Origin: Chromobotia macracanthus
Lineage: Eukaryota; Chordata; Actinopteri; Cypriniformes; Botiidae
Length of the DNA: 64,000 nt
Assembly (NCBI GenBank): GCA_036877525.1
Contig: JAZGTH010000002.1
Coordinates: 11,281,501 to 11,345,500, forward strand
Reading direction: 5' to 3'
Numbering within the stretch: position 1 is the stretch's first letter; each line of letters opens with the position of its first letter. The position numbers and the translations under genes were made by a program. Below the pieces are notes generated by a model. It was given only the letters and a program-made list of their open reading frames with translations, ran no database searches and was not told where the DNA came from. Below, one piece after another: positions 40,801-53,100 of this stretch.

Positions 40801-43800
40801 TTTAATGTTGTATTAACGTAATCCCTTGGTTATAAAAACATTATTCAAACATTGTTTAATTCTGTAACTTTTGTTACAGATGTATAAAAGTTTCACTAGC
40901 TACTTAAGAATAACGTTCTTGATGCATGATAAAACATTCTACTAATGTTACTGCTTCTAGTATAGTGTCCCTGTAGCTCAGCTGGTAGAGTTTGCGTTAG
41001 CAGCGCAAAAGTTGTGCGTTCCCAACCTTTGTATGTCCCAGGAAACACACACTGATAAAATGCACTGTAGGAACGATTTTTGATCATTCTGAGAACTTTT
41101 AGAGAACATTAGACATTAGCATTTCAAGAACGTTCCCTGTGCTACAGCACTTATGCCTTATAAAGTTTAAACTTTAAAGTGTAGTGCACTCATTATACAG
41201 TACAGACCAAGTACACAGCGCTCTGTGACCGGTGTTCTGTTTTCTCAGGACAAACTCTCATTTCCAGCCATTCACTGTAAGGCAGGGGCTAAATCTCTTT
41301 GTAGACTTTAAGCTAGTATATAAATCTCTCAGCATCACCGCTCTCATAGGCCATTTTCATTACTGTATTTCTGTCATACAGGCTCACAAACACACCCTCT
41401 CTGTAAATCTCAAAGGCAATTAGTGTGACGGGTACCAGCCAGAACAGAGAGGTGGTGTAATCAAGTACACAAATCAACTGACCACACATGACCGGGTACG
41501 AATGTGTTAGCCAGCAGAATGCATGACAGCGTGAAATTTAATCTACCTTTCCATGCAAAACACCAGAAAAAACTTGCCCTCCTTCCATTTCCAATGGCGT
41601 GTCCTGTCAAAACGCTTAACTGTGATTGACAGCCATAACTGGATGATTCAGCCAATCAGGAATGGCGTGAAAGTGGAATGGGTGGGACTTAGACGTTTAA
41701 CCCCATGAGTTTGGGACAGCTGCAGTGTCGCTGTGGTCTGTGGCTGTTGCACGCCATAAATTCTCTCTAAAGAGGGTTTACTTTTTATTTTAATGGGGGC
41801 TGTAAATTTACGACCCTTGGGCCCTGGAGATAGAGCTGTTTTTAAAGGCGTACTCCCTGTCTTTTTGTCTCTCTCACATTCACTCTCTTATACCTGTTGC
41901 TCTGGAAACTGGCCATTTTATGCAGCGTATTTGTGTCTGGCTTTATGTTGCTGTAATATTTGGCCACTTCTGAAGGGGAAAAAAATCATATTACACGAGC
42001 TATGTTTATAGTGTGTGAAAAAATGAAGTGTGTGTTTGTGAGTAGGTGTAAGAGAACACATTGCTGCCTATTTGTGTCCGATGTGACATCATATTAGTGT
42101 GTGAAGAAAAGAAAATGACTAAGATTGTGTATTTTATAAACTCTTTCTCTCTCTCTCTTCCTTTCTGCAGGTGTTGTTTGCTCTAAACCAGACTTTACTG
42201 CAGCACGAGAGTTTGCGTGCAGGCATTCTGCAGGGCACCTTTACCACTGAGGACCTCATAACACACTACAACTGTGGAGACCTCAACTCCATCATCTTCA
42301 ACCATGACACATCACAGGTAAACACACACCTTTGAAGCCGACGTATACTAATGCGGACAACCAAACTCTAAACCTGTGGATATCATTAAATCTAAAGCAA
42401 GACATGGTTTTGGCCAATTAATAAGCTTTTTCCATGTTGAGGATTAAGTTGCACAACACTTTTTTGGAGGTTTTTGAAAATTGCAGCCAAACCTGTACAC
42501 GCATGATTGATTTTCTAACACGACAGAAACTTTTCATTGTCTTTAACTCTTCATATTGTGCTAATGATATTTTGAACATTTTAATTAAGACATTATTTAA
42601 TGTGTTTCTTAAGCTATTCCCCGTGGGGGACATTGGCTGGTCCCCACAATGTACTGTAGGGTTTACTATCCTTTACCATCCATAACCTTACAAACACACA
42701 CAGTCACACAGAAATGCATTAGGAAATGCTTGCATGCGTCCAGCTCTGCTCCTACATATCACGGCAGTTAATACGTAAGTGTGTGTGTGAATATATGTGA
42801 TGTATTGGAGTCATTATAAGCTTAAAGTTTGAGCAGCAGCAGGATACCTCTGATGGATGGCCCTACAATTCTCCACTTCACCCTAACCACACACAAAGAC
42901 ACACACACACACACACACACACAAAGTATGAGCACTGAGGAAAACGTGAGGGATCAGTGAAAGGAGGAAGGGAGGGAATTTCTCTCTGTTGTTCCACATT
43001 TCCTGCTGAGGTCAAACACAGGGCAGCTAATGGCTCTGCTGTCTGATAAGATATCTGTGTGTTCTCCCTTTCACTGCTTTCTGCCTCTCTCTCTATCATT
43101 CTCTCTCTCTTTATTTCTATGACCCCATGCAGACCTCCAAACATAATCTCTCACTTTGCCTTACGAGCATCTATGTTGCTTTGTGACTGTTATTTAAAAA
43201 TGAGAAAACCTGGTTTGAACAGCTGAACTTTTTGTAATTCCATATTTTCATTTTATCGCTTTTTTTAATCATTAGATAAAACAGAATTCTACAAAAATGA
43301 GAAGGTTGTAACACAAGGATACGGACAACGTGCAAATAAACAGCTTACCTCACTCGCATGACAACTAGACAATCTGAAACGGATGCATCTGAGTGACCTG
43401 TTTGAAAACAATCATCAGTTCAATTCAACATTTCAATTCCCATTCAGACCTACATACTCTTGAAATTCAAACTCGTACTGTATTATAAACTGTTCCGATC
43501 CTAGAAAACTGAGGGGTCTCTAGACTGTGATATAGAAGAGGAGAAAGTGAGAGAGAAAGAGGGCATTACAGTAAATACTTCTGTAAAAGCGGTTTGGATG
43601 CTAACAGGGGTACAGCAGTTCATCCGTCAACGTCAGAACACACACACACGCTCACACACACTTATACACACACTCACACACACAAGCCCAAGGTTTGACT
43701 TCCAGCTCTGCTACACTTTAGTTCTGTTGTGATAGTCCACAGCACAAGCAGGAATCTCTCAGATAAACACACACATACACACAGTGATATTTACCCTCTC

Positions 43801-46800
43801 TGTCTTCCCATTCCCAAAAGGTTCTTTCATAAGAGAGGTGTATGAATAAACACACACACACACACACACAATTTAGATGTTTCTGAGCTCTGGATTCTAA
43901 CAAGAGGCCACCTTACTGTTTCCCTTTTAAGTCTCTCTGTCTTCCTCTGTCCCTGCACCATTATCCATTACAAGGATCTCTGGAGTATGTATAACCGGTC
44001 AGGACACGGGAAATGCCGTGTTTCCATCAATTAGAGCTATAGGGTCAGAAATGAGTACCATAACTATGTATGATTCCCTAATGCTCTTTTCCTGCCCAAA
44101 AATCTACACATACCATTTCCAAAAAGTCTATAAAAACAAACTAGTCTTATGGACCGTACTGTGAACTGACCAGACTCGCATGATTCCGATGCAATGGTTT
44201 ATTCTTGTAATAGGCTTTAAGACACGTTTTCCTCATTCATCACTCCCAATCTTTCTTTTAAGTCTGTTTTTCCATTCCTCTTTCCATCTGTTCTGTCCGT
44301 CCCTCTGTATCTATAGCTGTCTGTGTAGACAGACCCGGCCAGCTGTAGAATAGTTCTCATACACTTTACTGCACTGCAAATCAATCAAACTGTATGGAGG
44401 TTAAACACATAGACACCGACAGCATTTACATAGGTGTGTGTGTGGCTGTCACGTTCCACAAATGTCTTAGCTTCGCAATTTCCCAGCTAAGAGGGAACAT
44501 TCTCAGAACATTGGCTAACGGTCCTTAAACGTTCTCTCATAGTTATCATAAAAGGTTTTTGCGGTAACATTAGTAAAGCTTTTTTAACGTTATACGTCAT
44601 ATATCAAAAATGGTATTTTTAAGTTATTGGTGGAGCATGTTAGTATACATTTTGAACATTCTTAGAACTTTCAAAATACCATTTTTAATGTTTTTGTTAC
44701 TTAATGGAAATGTTAGCAAAATATTCTTACAACCTAAATTTTTTTGCTGGGTTCTCACTTACATAAAGGCTCAAATGTATGCCAGGCCTTCATTAACCTT
44801 TCTCTCTCTTTTCTCTCTTTCTCTCTCTCTCTCTCTCAGCTTTCTCATTTCATCAACAGTTCCCTGCCAGCTCACGAGCGTTTGACGGCACAGCAGATTG
44901 ACAATTATCTGCGACAGGAGCTGATCTACAAACGCAACGAGCGGATGGCCCGCCGTGTCTCCGCCCTCCTGCAGAGGAGCCCCACTCAGAGCTTCTTCTT
45001 TGCTTTTGGAGCTGGTGAGTCACATAATCATCTCGGACACAAACACACCGCTGAAGACACAGCTAGATTTCATCAGTCAACCAACTTTGCTGGTCGACAA
45101 CATGAATCAGCTGACAGGTCAGCGCATCGACAAGCGATTAGTCCAGGTCTACACACACACACACATTCCCCCCAGATGGCAGTAAAATCAAACGGCCCTC
45201 AAAATTTTTCCACAGCTCAGAAATGCACACATCGCTTTCATTCCTGTTCTGTATGCACCTGTGTGTGTGTCACGACACAGTATGAGCGAGAAATCTTTCT
45301 CACTGCATTTAACTTTATCTTAATACTTAATAGACCTTGTTAATTTACATTTTGAGAGAACATTAGCCAACACTGAGAGAACATTCCCTGTGAGCTGGGC
45401 AGTTACTGGCAGAGTCTGCACGCAGCGAGTGTGAGCCGTTTGTTTCCATGTTAATACCACTAAGGTATTACCACTCAGCAGAGGTGTGTGTTTATGTGTA
45501 TTTCATTAACACTAATAGTCTAATTCTAGTGTTTCTATCAATCTGCATCTCTGTGTTTGTTTCTGGAAAAGGCTCTCCAGGTAAATGAAATAGAATTGAG
45601 TAAGATTACAGCTCATTTAACAGTTACGACTGTAACCAGTAAAAATTGAAATGCTTCACAGCCAGAAGCTTCATGTTCAATACAAGAATAGCTGGTTGAC
45701 TGAAGCTTTAGTTTGCACTCCCGTCCCAGGAGTGTTTAGGCCCGTCTCTAACTGTGTTTACTTAAAGCTCTTGTTTGAGTGACTCACAGTTACGCTGCAT
45801 TTGCCTTGGACCATTTCACCAGGAAACGCTTCAGAACTACTGCCATGAAACAAAATTAGGAGCTAAAAACCTGGGCTCGGACGTTCTACAGTTACCAGAA
45901 CGTTCCTTGAGGCATTCTGGGGTTTGATTAAACTACAGAACACGCTGTGCCGCTAAAGTGGTTTAAACAGACCATCCATCTTTGTACAGCTGTCACCTTT
46001 CTTTTTTTGACCATCCCCTAGCATGTTCTGATTCTACAGGAAACTGTTTTGGGAAATCATAGCTTACACATATGCACTCACACATACCCCAAGCCCAGAC
46101 CCTCATACCTGAGTAAACTGTATTGCAGGAAAGTGTGGACTAAATGTGTAGCTGATAAATTTTTATGATAGAAAGTTTTGTTAATGTTGTGTTAACTTTA
46201 CTGCCCCCTGCTGCTTTGGAGTAGTACAGCACATTAAAACCAGTGGCTTGTAACAGGCTTCAGAAACTAGGAGGCATATGGAACATTATTTATCATACTC
46301 TTGTCACTGAGAAATCAATATGTTAATATTGTAATATGTTTATATTTAATGGTTAAATAATGTTTATTATATTAACATACTACATATGTTAAACAAGAAT
46401 TAAAGAGAAGCTGCCTACCTCTGAAAATTTTTATTGAACAGTATTACTTGAGCTAAAAGAGCATGTCATATTTTGTGTCATATTTCATATTTCTCTGTAT
46501 TGTCTGCTTTTGTTTTCCTCTCTTCAAAGAAAAGGCCTGATTAAAACCATTAATATTAAAACCATGGCTTTATTTAGAGAGTTTTAATAGAATTCTGTTT
46601 GTCATCAGAAAAGTGATTCGTATTTTCTGAACTCTTTCATCTCATTTTCTTTGTTCTTTTGTGAGTGTGACCTTATAAGACACTTGCATAACCGTTGCAC
46701 AACAGTCGTAACAGGTCAACTGATAAAGCGGTAACACACCAGCATGGCACATCTGTTTATGCTACAGATCACACACAGAGACACACACGCATTATCCTCC

Positions 46801-49800
46801 AAATCGTACATACACACAGCGTCTATGCCTCATCGCTAAGCTACAGCATACGTTGAAAACAATTTGTCTCTCTCCCAAACATATTTACTCACATCATAAT
46901 TAGCAGTTTGCTGAGCAAGAGCACAGTGTGTGTGGTGTTTCAGCAGGTTCTCATTTGCCGGTTCCTCTGTGCTGTGCTGCGTTTCGTACTGTTATTGAAA
47001 ACATCCCATGGAATTTCCTGCGATGGCCACAGCCCAGGCACTCTATTCTTTAATACACACTCTATGTGTGTGTGTGTGTGTGTGTGTGTGAGATATGAGT
47101 ATTGTTTTATCATTAATGACCCCAGATATGTTTCTATGGTAATGACATGCACTAATAGATGATGAAGGTAATATCACAGGTGCAGAAGAATTAATGCAGT
47201 CTGTGTGCATAGAAGACCAATTATCTCTCACTGTGTGTGAATGAATGTAATCATTCATCTGCGTGTGTGCGTGCTGAGGAGCTGCACTCAGCACATGTGT
47301 TTTGCAGTTGTTTGTGGAGATTGCTTTAGTGTCATTCCTAACGAAAGTGCTCAAAAATAAATGGTTCAAAGGGCCCTTCAAAAAGACAACAAGGTTTTTT
47401 GCACTGAATCAGAATGAATCAAATCCTGAATGAACACTGAACCCCCACACACAAACCTTTTAAACTGCCACTGTGAGCAGTGAATCTACCCATGGAATAC
47501 AGCACAGGCCCGGTTACTGTGGTTTACTATAGACCATCTTACAGGCCCCTTCTCAGCACACCACGCCAATAGGCAACTGTCTGTATCATTAATAACATGA
47601 ACAGACTCTGTTAAAACCAATATTACAGTATGACCAAAAGACTTCACATAGACAGTTTTGGTGGGATTTATACCCATAGAGTCCCTTGACCCGCCACCGT
47701 CAATGCTTCTGATTGTTTAATCCACCAGTATGGCACCACAAGTAGCCCTGTCATTGGTTCTTAGATGGTAAAGAAACGTTATATACGGTATAAAAACATA
47801 TAAATCACATGCCAGAATTTTACACCTGCAGAAAATCTACTAATCAGCTAATGATCTGATGTTTAAAAGAGAGCAGATAAAAAATTTTAGGGGTTAAAAG
47901 GTAAAGCAGAATGTTTTCAATAGCTATTAAATAGTTACTTCAAATGGTTGCACAATACAGCGTTCAACTATTAAATTCCAATCAATTATAATGGCTTCAG
48001 GGACTCTAGAGGAAGCGGTGCGTTTGTCTTGAGCTGTAGTGCTGTGTTGGTCTGTGTCTCTGAGGACATTTGCACAGATGCTAAAGAGACTCTAAGTGCT
48101 AATTAGATCAGCAGAGCTCATTATCTGACTCCACTATTACACGCCCCATTAGCTACTAAAACAACTGATCTGAGTGCTAATGGAGTTTATGCTCACATTA
48201 CATCTCTTCCTTTTTCACCCACACACTGTTTCTCACAATCTGTTTCATGGTGAGCATTTACACACACATACCTGAGACCAGCCAACGCACACATACACAT
48301 TCAAAGAGTCATGTACTGCAAAGAGTCTGCAAATTTATTATGGGAATTATTTAAGTAAAGTTTACTACAGAGAAAAGCATTGTGGGAATTATTATAGATG
48401 CCATAGAGTCAGAGTGGAAAAGGACTGTAAATGTATATCTCTGTCTGCCACAATAAGAGGTAAAGTGAGTGATCTGCCTACCCAGCTAACAATTTTAGGG
48501 TGTAAGAATGTTTCCCTAATGTTTACATTGTTAAAAAAAAGTTACAAATGTTATTTTGAATATTCTAGGAATGTTAAAAATGTCCATTTTTTTAGATGTT
48601 GTATTAATGTTATTGCTCAATAATAGGAACATTATTCAAATGTTTTAATTTTGTAACATTTTTAAAACATTCCACCAACAACTTAAGAATAATGTTTTTG
48701 ATTTATAAATATATGTCATAAATATGTTCTACTAATCTTGCTGCAATATTTTTGATAACTGAAAGAACTTTGAGAGAACATTAGCCAACATTCTGAGAAT
48801 GTTTCTTGTTAGCTGGGTTAATCCTGTGCCTTTATTAGTCGATATTACAAATATTGGCACATTTAGTCATTTTATGTCTTTACTGAATTCCTTCCTATTT
48901 GTTATTTATTTTCATTCATAACAGTAATCTGCAAAACCTCTTACCCACTTTATACTATATTCCTTTCCCTGCTTACTTATTTTCAAATGAACAAATAATT
49001 AATAATTAGCTATTAAAAAGTTTTTAGTATTTGGTGCAGCAAATTTTTTCTAAAATATTGAAAATATATATTAATTAAAATAATTGGTTAGAAAAAAGAA
49101 AGAGAATAAACCAATACTAACAAACCAAACAAAAAGGAGCTGCAGTTTATTTATAGTTTTAATATAAATGTAGTTTAAATATATGTACAAATATATATTA
49201 TATAATTAAATAAATGTACAGCTTTTGTCATGCCAGTAAAGCACATAAAATAAAAACTGAATTAAAAGCGTGAAAGTGAGACTGTTACTATCTGTATGTG
49301 TGTGTATCATTACATCTGTGTGTACAGTAAGAAAGGCTCCTTTCTCTTGAATCACGCCTGCTGCTTCACGCACTCACTTCAGTGGTCCAAGAAAAAAGTG
49401 GAGACCCCGAATTCTAGAAACTAAAACAAACTTTGGGGACAATTTTCCCTAAATGCTTTAACCCCTGTGAGCTCTGACTGTTAATGCTCTCCTGCTCTCT
49501 CTCTGTATCTCTTTCCTTCATTCACATTCCACTAACCGTGAAAATGGCCAGATCCATTATGCATTCTCTCTCTCTCTTTCGCACTGATACATTTGCTTGC
49601 CCACCACCCCACCAGTCACTGTAAGGAAATGTAAATATTTAAAGCCATAAAGGAAACAGTTTCTGTGTTTCTGCATCAAACCCTTGAACCCCGAACAGAT
49701 TTTTAAACAGTTCAGCTCGGTTCCTCAAACCCTTACCACACCCAGCGCCAGCCCTAAACAGAGTTCCCTCATTAGAGAGTCTGCGACTACCAGAGGAGTC

Positions 49801-50057
49801 CCTTTGGACAGGTAAAAGAGAGAAGCACCCCCTTAATTCTCACTAATCTCTCGGCTCAGCTCAGATCCCAGAGATGGCCCCGGGGCTGGAATTTCCTGAT
49901 CTCACTGCAAGATTTACAGAAGGTGCGAGAGCTGCTCTCCAAACTGATTTGTGGGTCATATACTCGTGCATACACTCGGGGCAGTACAGAAGGTTTGTTG
50001 ATTCAGAGACCATGTCGAGATTTATAGATTTCCTGCTGCTGTAAAAACTTGCAGAGG

Positions 50058-50120
<63 letters not shown>

Positions 50121-53100
50121 ATTAGATGGAGCTGTACTGCATTACAGGTCAGTAGTTTGTGGGGTAATCACAGTGGATTAAGAGCTGGATAGCAACAAAA
50201 TGAATGACTCAGAAAAGATTCAGTGGCAGAGGCTTACCTCAAACATCTGACACAGAGACGCACTCAGACACACACACACACACACACACACACATAATAA
50301 TAGACAGCAAGCAGAGAGCAATCAAGACAAAATTCCACTATAATAAAAAATGCCAGCCTGGTGGCCTACAAGCTTATATACCTCACCATGTGTCTTCTCC
50401 CCATCTTTAAATAATGTATGTGTCTGTGGGTGTGTGTGTGTTACATAACCATTTATTGGGGACAATTTTGTACTCAAAAGTCAGCAAAACCTGACAAATC
50501 TGAGCAAAACCGTCTTTTGAGGACATTCCCATTTGTAAAACACTATAAAAATATAGTAAAAAATTAAAAACTTTTTGTGAAGATTAGCTTTAGGGGTAAG
50601 GTGAGCTTAAGGGGATAGTATTGTACAGTTGGTTCAGAATAAAAGTCATTATGTCTGTGAAAAGTCCCCACAAAGCATAGAGACCTAACGTGTGTGTGGG
50701 TGTGTATCAAGCATCAGTGTGCATGAAACTGCTGACACACCTGGACAAAATCCAAAATACTCAAACCAACTCCTGAACTATTCACAGTACACATTCTGAG
50801 TAAGAGGACTGGAAAAGGGCTTTGGAAAATGTATGGATGTACCAAGGAAGTCCTGCTAAAAAGTGATGCAGAACCTCTAATTACCCAGAAAAATGAAACA
50901 AGAACCCTCTGGGAGAACCCTTGGGGAGCACTCTCTGATTTCACAATATATAGCTTCAGTTATATATGCTTATATGTAATATATAATTTAAAAGGCATTA
51001 ATGGTTGTATTTACATAGATATATTAAAATGATTTAGTAGATTTTTATTCAGGTTTTTATTTATTTTTGTACAGAGTACCTATTATAAAGTCTGTCAGCC
51101 AATTAAACTGCTTAAGGGAAACTCCGTAAGCAATCAAAATATGCACACTGTGGTCACAAAATAAACACCACAAATAACATACTGAATTGCATCAACCTTG
51201 GGAGAACTAAAGCTCCTGTCATTAAGCGAGTCTGTTTTTATGGAGCATGGGTTTGTTTGTTTGTCTGTTTGTTTGTTTGTGTCTGGGCGTGTACATTTAT
51301 TTCTGCACGCTGGTGTTTTGGGCGTGGGTGCCTACAGAGTAAGAGCGAGAGATTACTCCATGCTGATTCGTTTTTTATAACATGCCCCTACTTCTAAAGC
51401 AAAGCTTTTTAGAAAGATTTCGTTCTGGCATCTACACCACATGCGGGCCAAGCAAGTCCCGATCTAGAAAAAACTTCTCCAGGTGTTCTGTGGAAAATGA
51501 AACGATAGCCATGCCTGCGTGGTTACTCTTCAGCCAGGTGACCACCCACACTTTACCACAGCCTGAAACTTAAGCTAACTACTTCCTCCAGTAACCAAAT
51601 GTTCCTTTGGTAACTACTTCCTCTAGTAAGCGAGCGTCTGTGAGAGCAATCTGTCCGGCAGGGTTATTTATGTGTTTGAAACCATACAAATACATGCTGC
51701 AAATGAAACGGATCTCTCGACCTCACGTGAGGAACAGGGAGGGATGCTTGCTTTACACCAAATGTGTACAAAAGCAGTTTATAGCTGAGCTGAATACGAA
51801 TTTTAACAGAGGATGTGGCCGCGCGAGTGTGCCGACCGTACCTCTGTGTCACTGAACCTGTTTGAATCTGCGCTCTCAGCTGAGGCCGGCCTCAATGGAG
51901 AGCCTGTTTCATCCCACCATGCCAATGGGCGAGGTACCTCGCTGAGTGGCATAATCTGGCCGTCTGATCTGACCGACGCTCAGCGGTAGCCTCTTCGCGC
52001 TCCGTGCCAGTCACCCCAGCAGCCTTTGAACTTAGCGGCCAAGAAAGCGCCGCGGCCCCCTCCCATCTCCCCTCTGCTGCCCCGTCCTCGCGAGTGATCG
52101 GCAAAATAATGATGATAAAGAAGCATGAAAAGAGACAGCCTTGAAGATTTTCAGCGTGCTGTTAATAAGCTCGCGGAGCATGCTGAGGTGATGAGGTCAG
52201 GCCGTATTAGCGCTTATTGCTGGGTTGAGTGACACGCAGGATTATCGGCCGCGCTGAGAAGCGAAACAGCTTTCATCAGCGTGGCACTGCAGCGTGTGCG
52301 TTTGATGTCTCAAGAGTGAAGGAATTATGGGCGTATTATACGTGAGAGCTAAGGCAGAGAGGCAGGACCATGGGGGCGTGCAATATGGCCCCATTCTTCA
52401 AGAAACAAGTGCACCTTAAGATCTAGGAAAAACAGGGTAGCAGGGTGAGAGTGGTCTTGAGATGGCACAAACACACACACATTCAAACTACACTATGTAC
52501 TTGTCTACCCGCACATCATGTTTGTACACACCCACTTAAGACACAGTCTATGTTTTTCACTGGCTTTTCACCTTTTTAACACCTGCTCTGTTTCCTGTTT
52601 GCTGCAGGTCATTTCCTGGGTAACCACAGTGTGCTGGACATTCTGCGCCAGGAGGGCTACATAGTGTCCCACACGCCAGCGGAAGAGCCCATAACACAGT
52701 CAGTGCACACACACACACAGCCCACACTTATACACACTCTTTGCACTTTTGTATTATGCTTATGCAGAAGTTGTGCTACTAATAACTACAATCCGGGTTG
52801 TATATTTTCCACCATGCACTAAACATTTACATTCATGCATCTGGAACAAATACATATACATTCTTTGTCAGTATGTGTGTTCCCTGGGAATTACTGTCAT
52901 TCTCAGCTATTACATTTTGACAATTCTGTCATGAAAACCTCAGTGAGATCTTTCATTCTGTGGTTTTACACCCTGTTCACCCAATTTAATGCATTTCGAC
53001 ATTAGTCGAATCATTCTGACTCTGTTCTGATTGGATGAGCTGCGTTTGCTTTGTAAAGAAAAGATAAACACACACTTGAGTGCAGAGCTTATATTACTGC

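Larger units (their letters stand above)
11014..42170 (+). other. trabd2b: trabd2b intron 2 (31 kb)
   Basis: The donor is GTGAGC and the acceptor CTTTCTGCAG. No gene lies inside on either strand; the long open frames (for example near 14385, 32577 and 37367) are chance frames. The intron carries at least eleven copies of the CCCAGCTAACA element, SINE fragments, other short elements, microsatellites and tandem repeats, all listed separately. Repeat-poor blocks are 13570-13900, 14300-14700, 23250-24330 and 30250-30600. 17815-22950 holds only microsatellites and fragments of a GGGGACATTTGGTCCCC-type repeat near 19770-19860. Confidence 0.85.
42318..44839 (+). other. trabd2b: trabd2b intron 3
   Basis: GT-AG intron of 2.5 kb. 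It contains a GGGGACATTGGCTGGTCCCC fragment near 42626, CA runs at 42899-42923, 43640-43685 and 43851-43870, and an inverted-repeat element at its 3' end. Nothing else is recognisable. Confidence 0.85.
45015..52607 (+). other. trabd2b: trabd2b intron 4
   Basis: GT-AG intron of 7.6 kb. It holds two inverted-repeat element copies (45353, 48481), long GT runs (47065-47090, 50061-50119), a dispersed repeat at 50430-50690, and a repeat-free block at 51880-52420. 48840-49280 is AT-rich with nothing recognisable. No gene was seen. Confidence 0.85.

Noticed and set aside
40975..41046. tRNA gene (tRNA-Ala-like head with TAGCTCAGCTGG box)
   Set aside because: The anticodon and T arms do not fold cleanly, the B box is mutated, a SINE tail follows, and it lies inside another repeat; it is a SINE copy.
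44744..45343. 199-codon open frame
   Set aside because: Only 44840-45014 is coding (exon 4). The 5' part is CT microsatellite and element DNA, and the 3' part is intron 4 beyond a strong GTGAGT donor.
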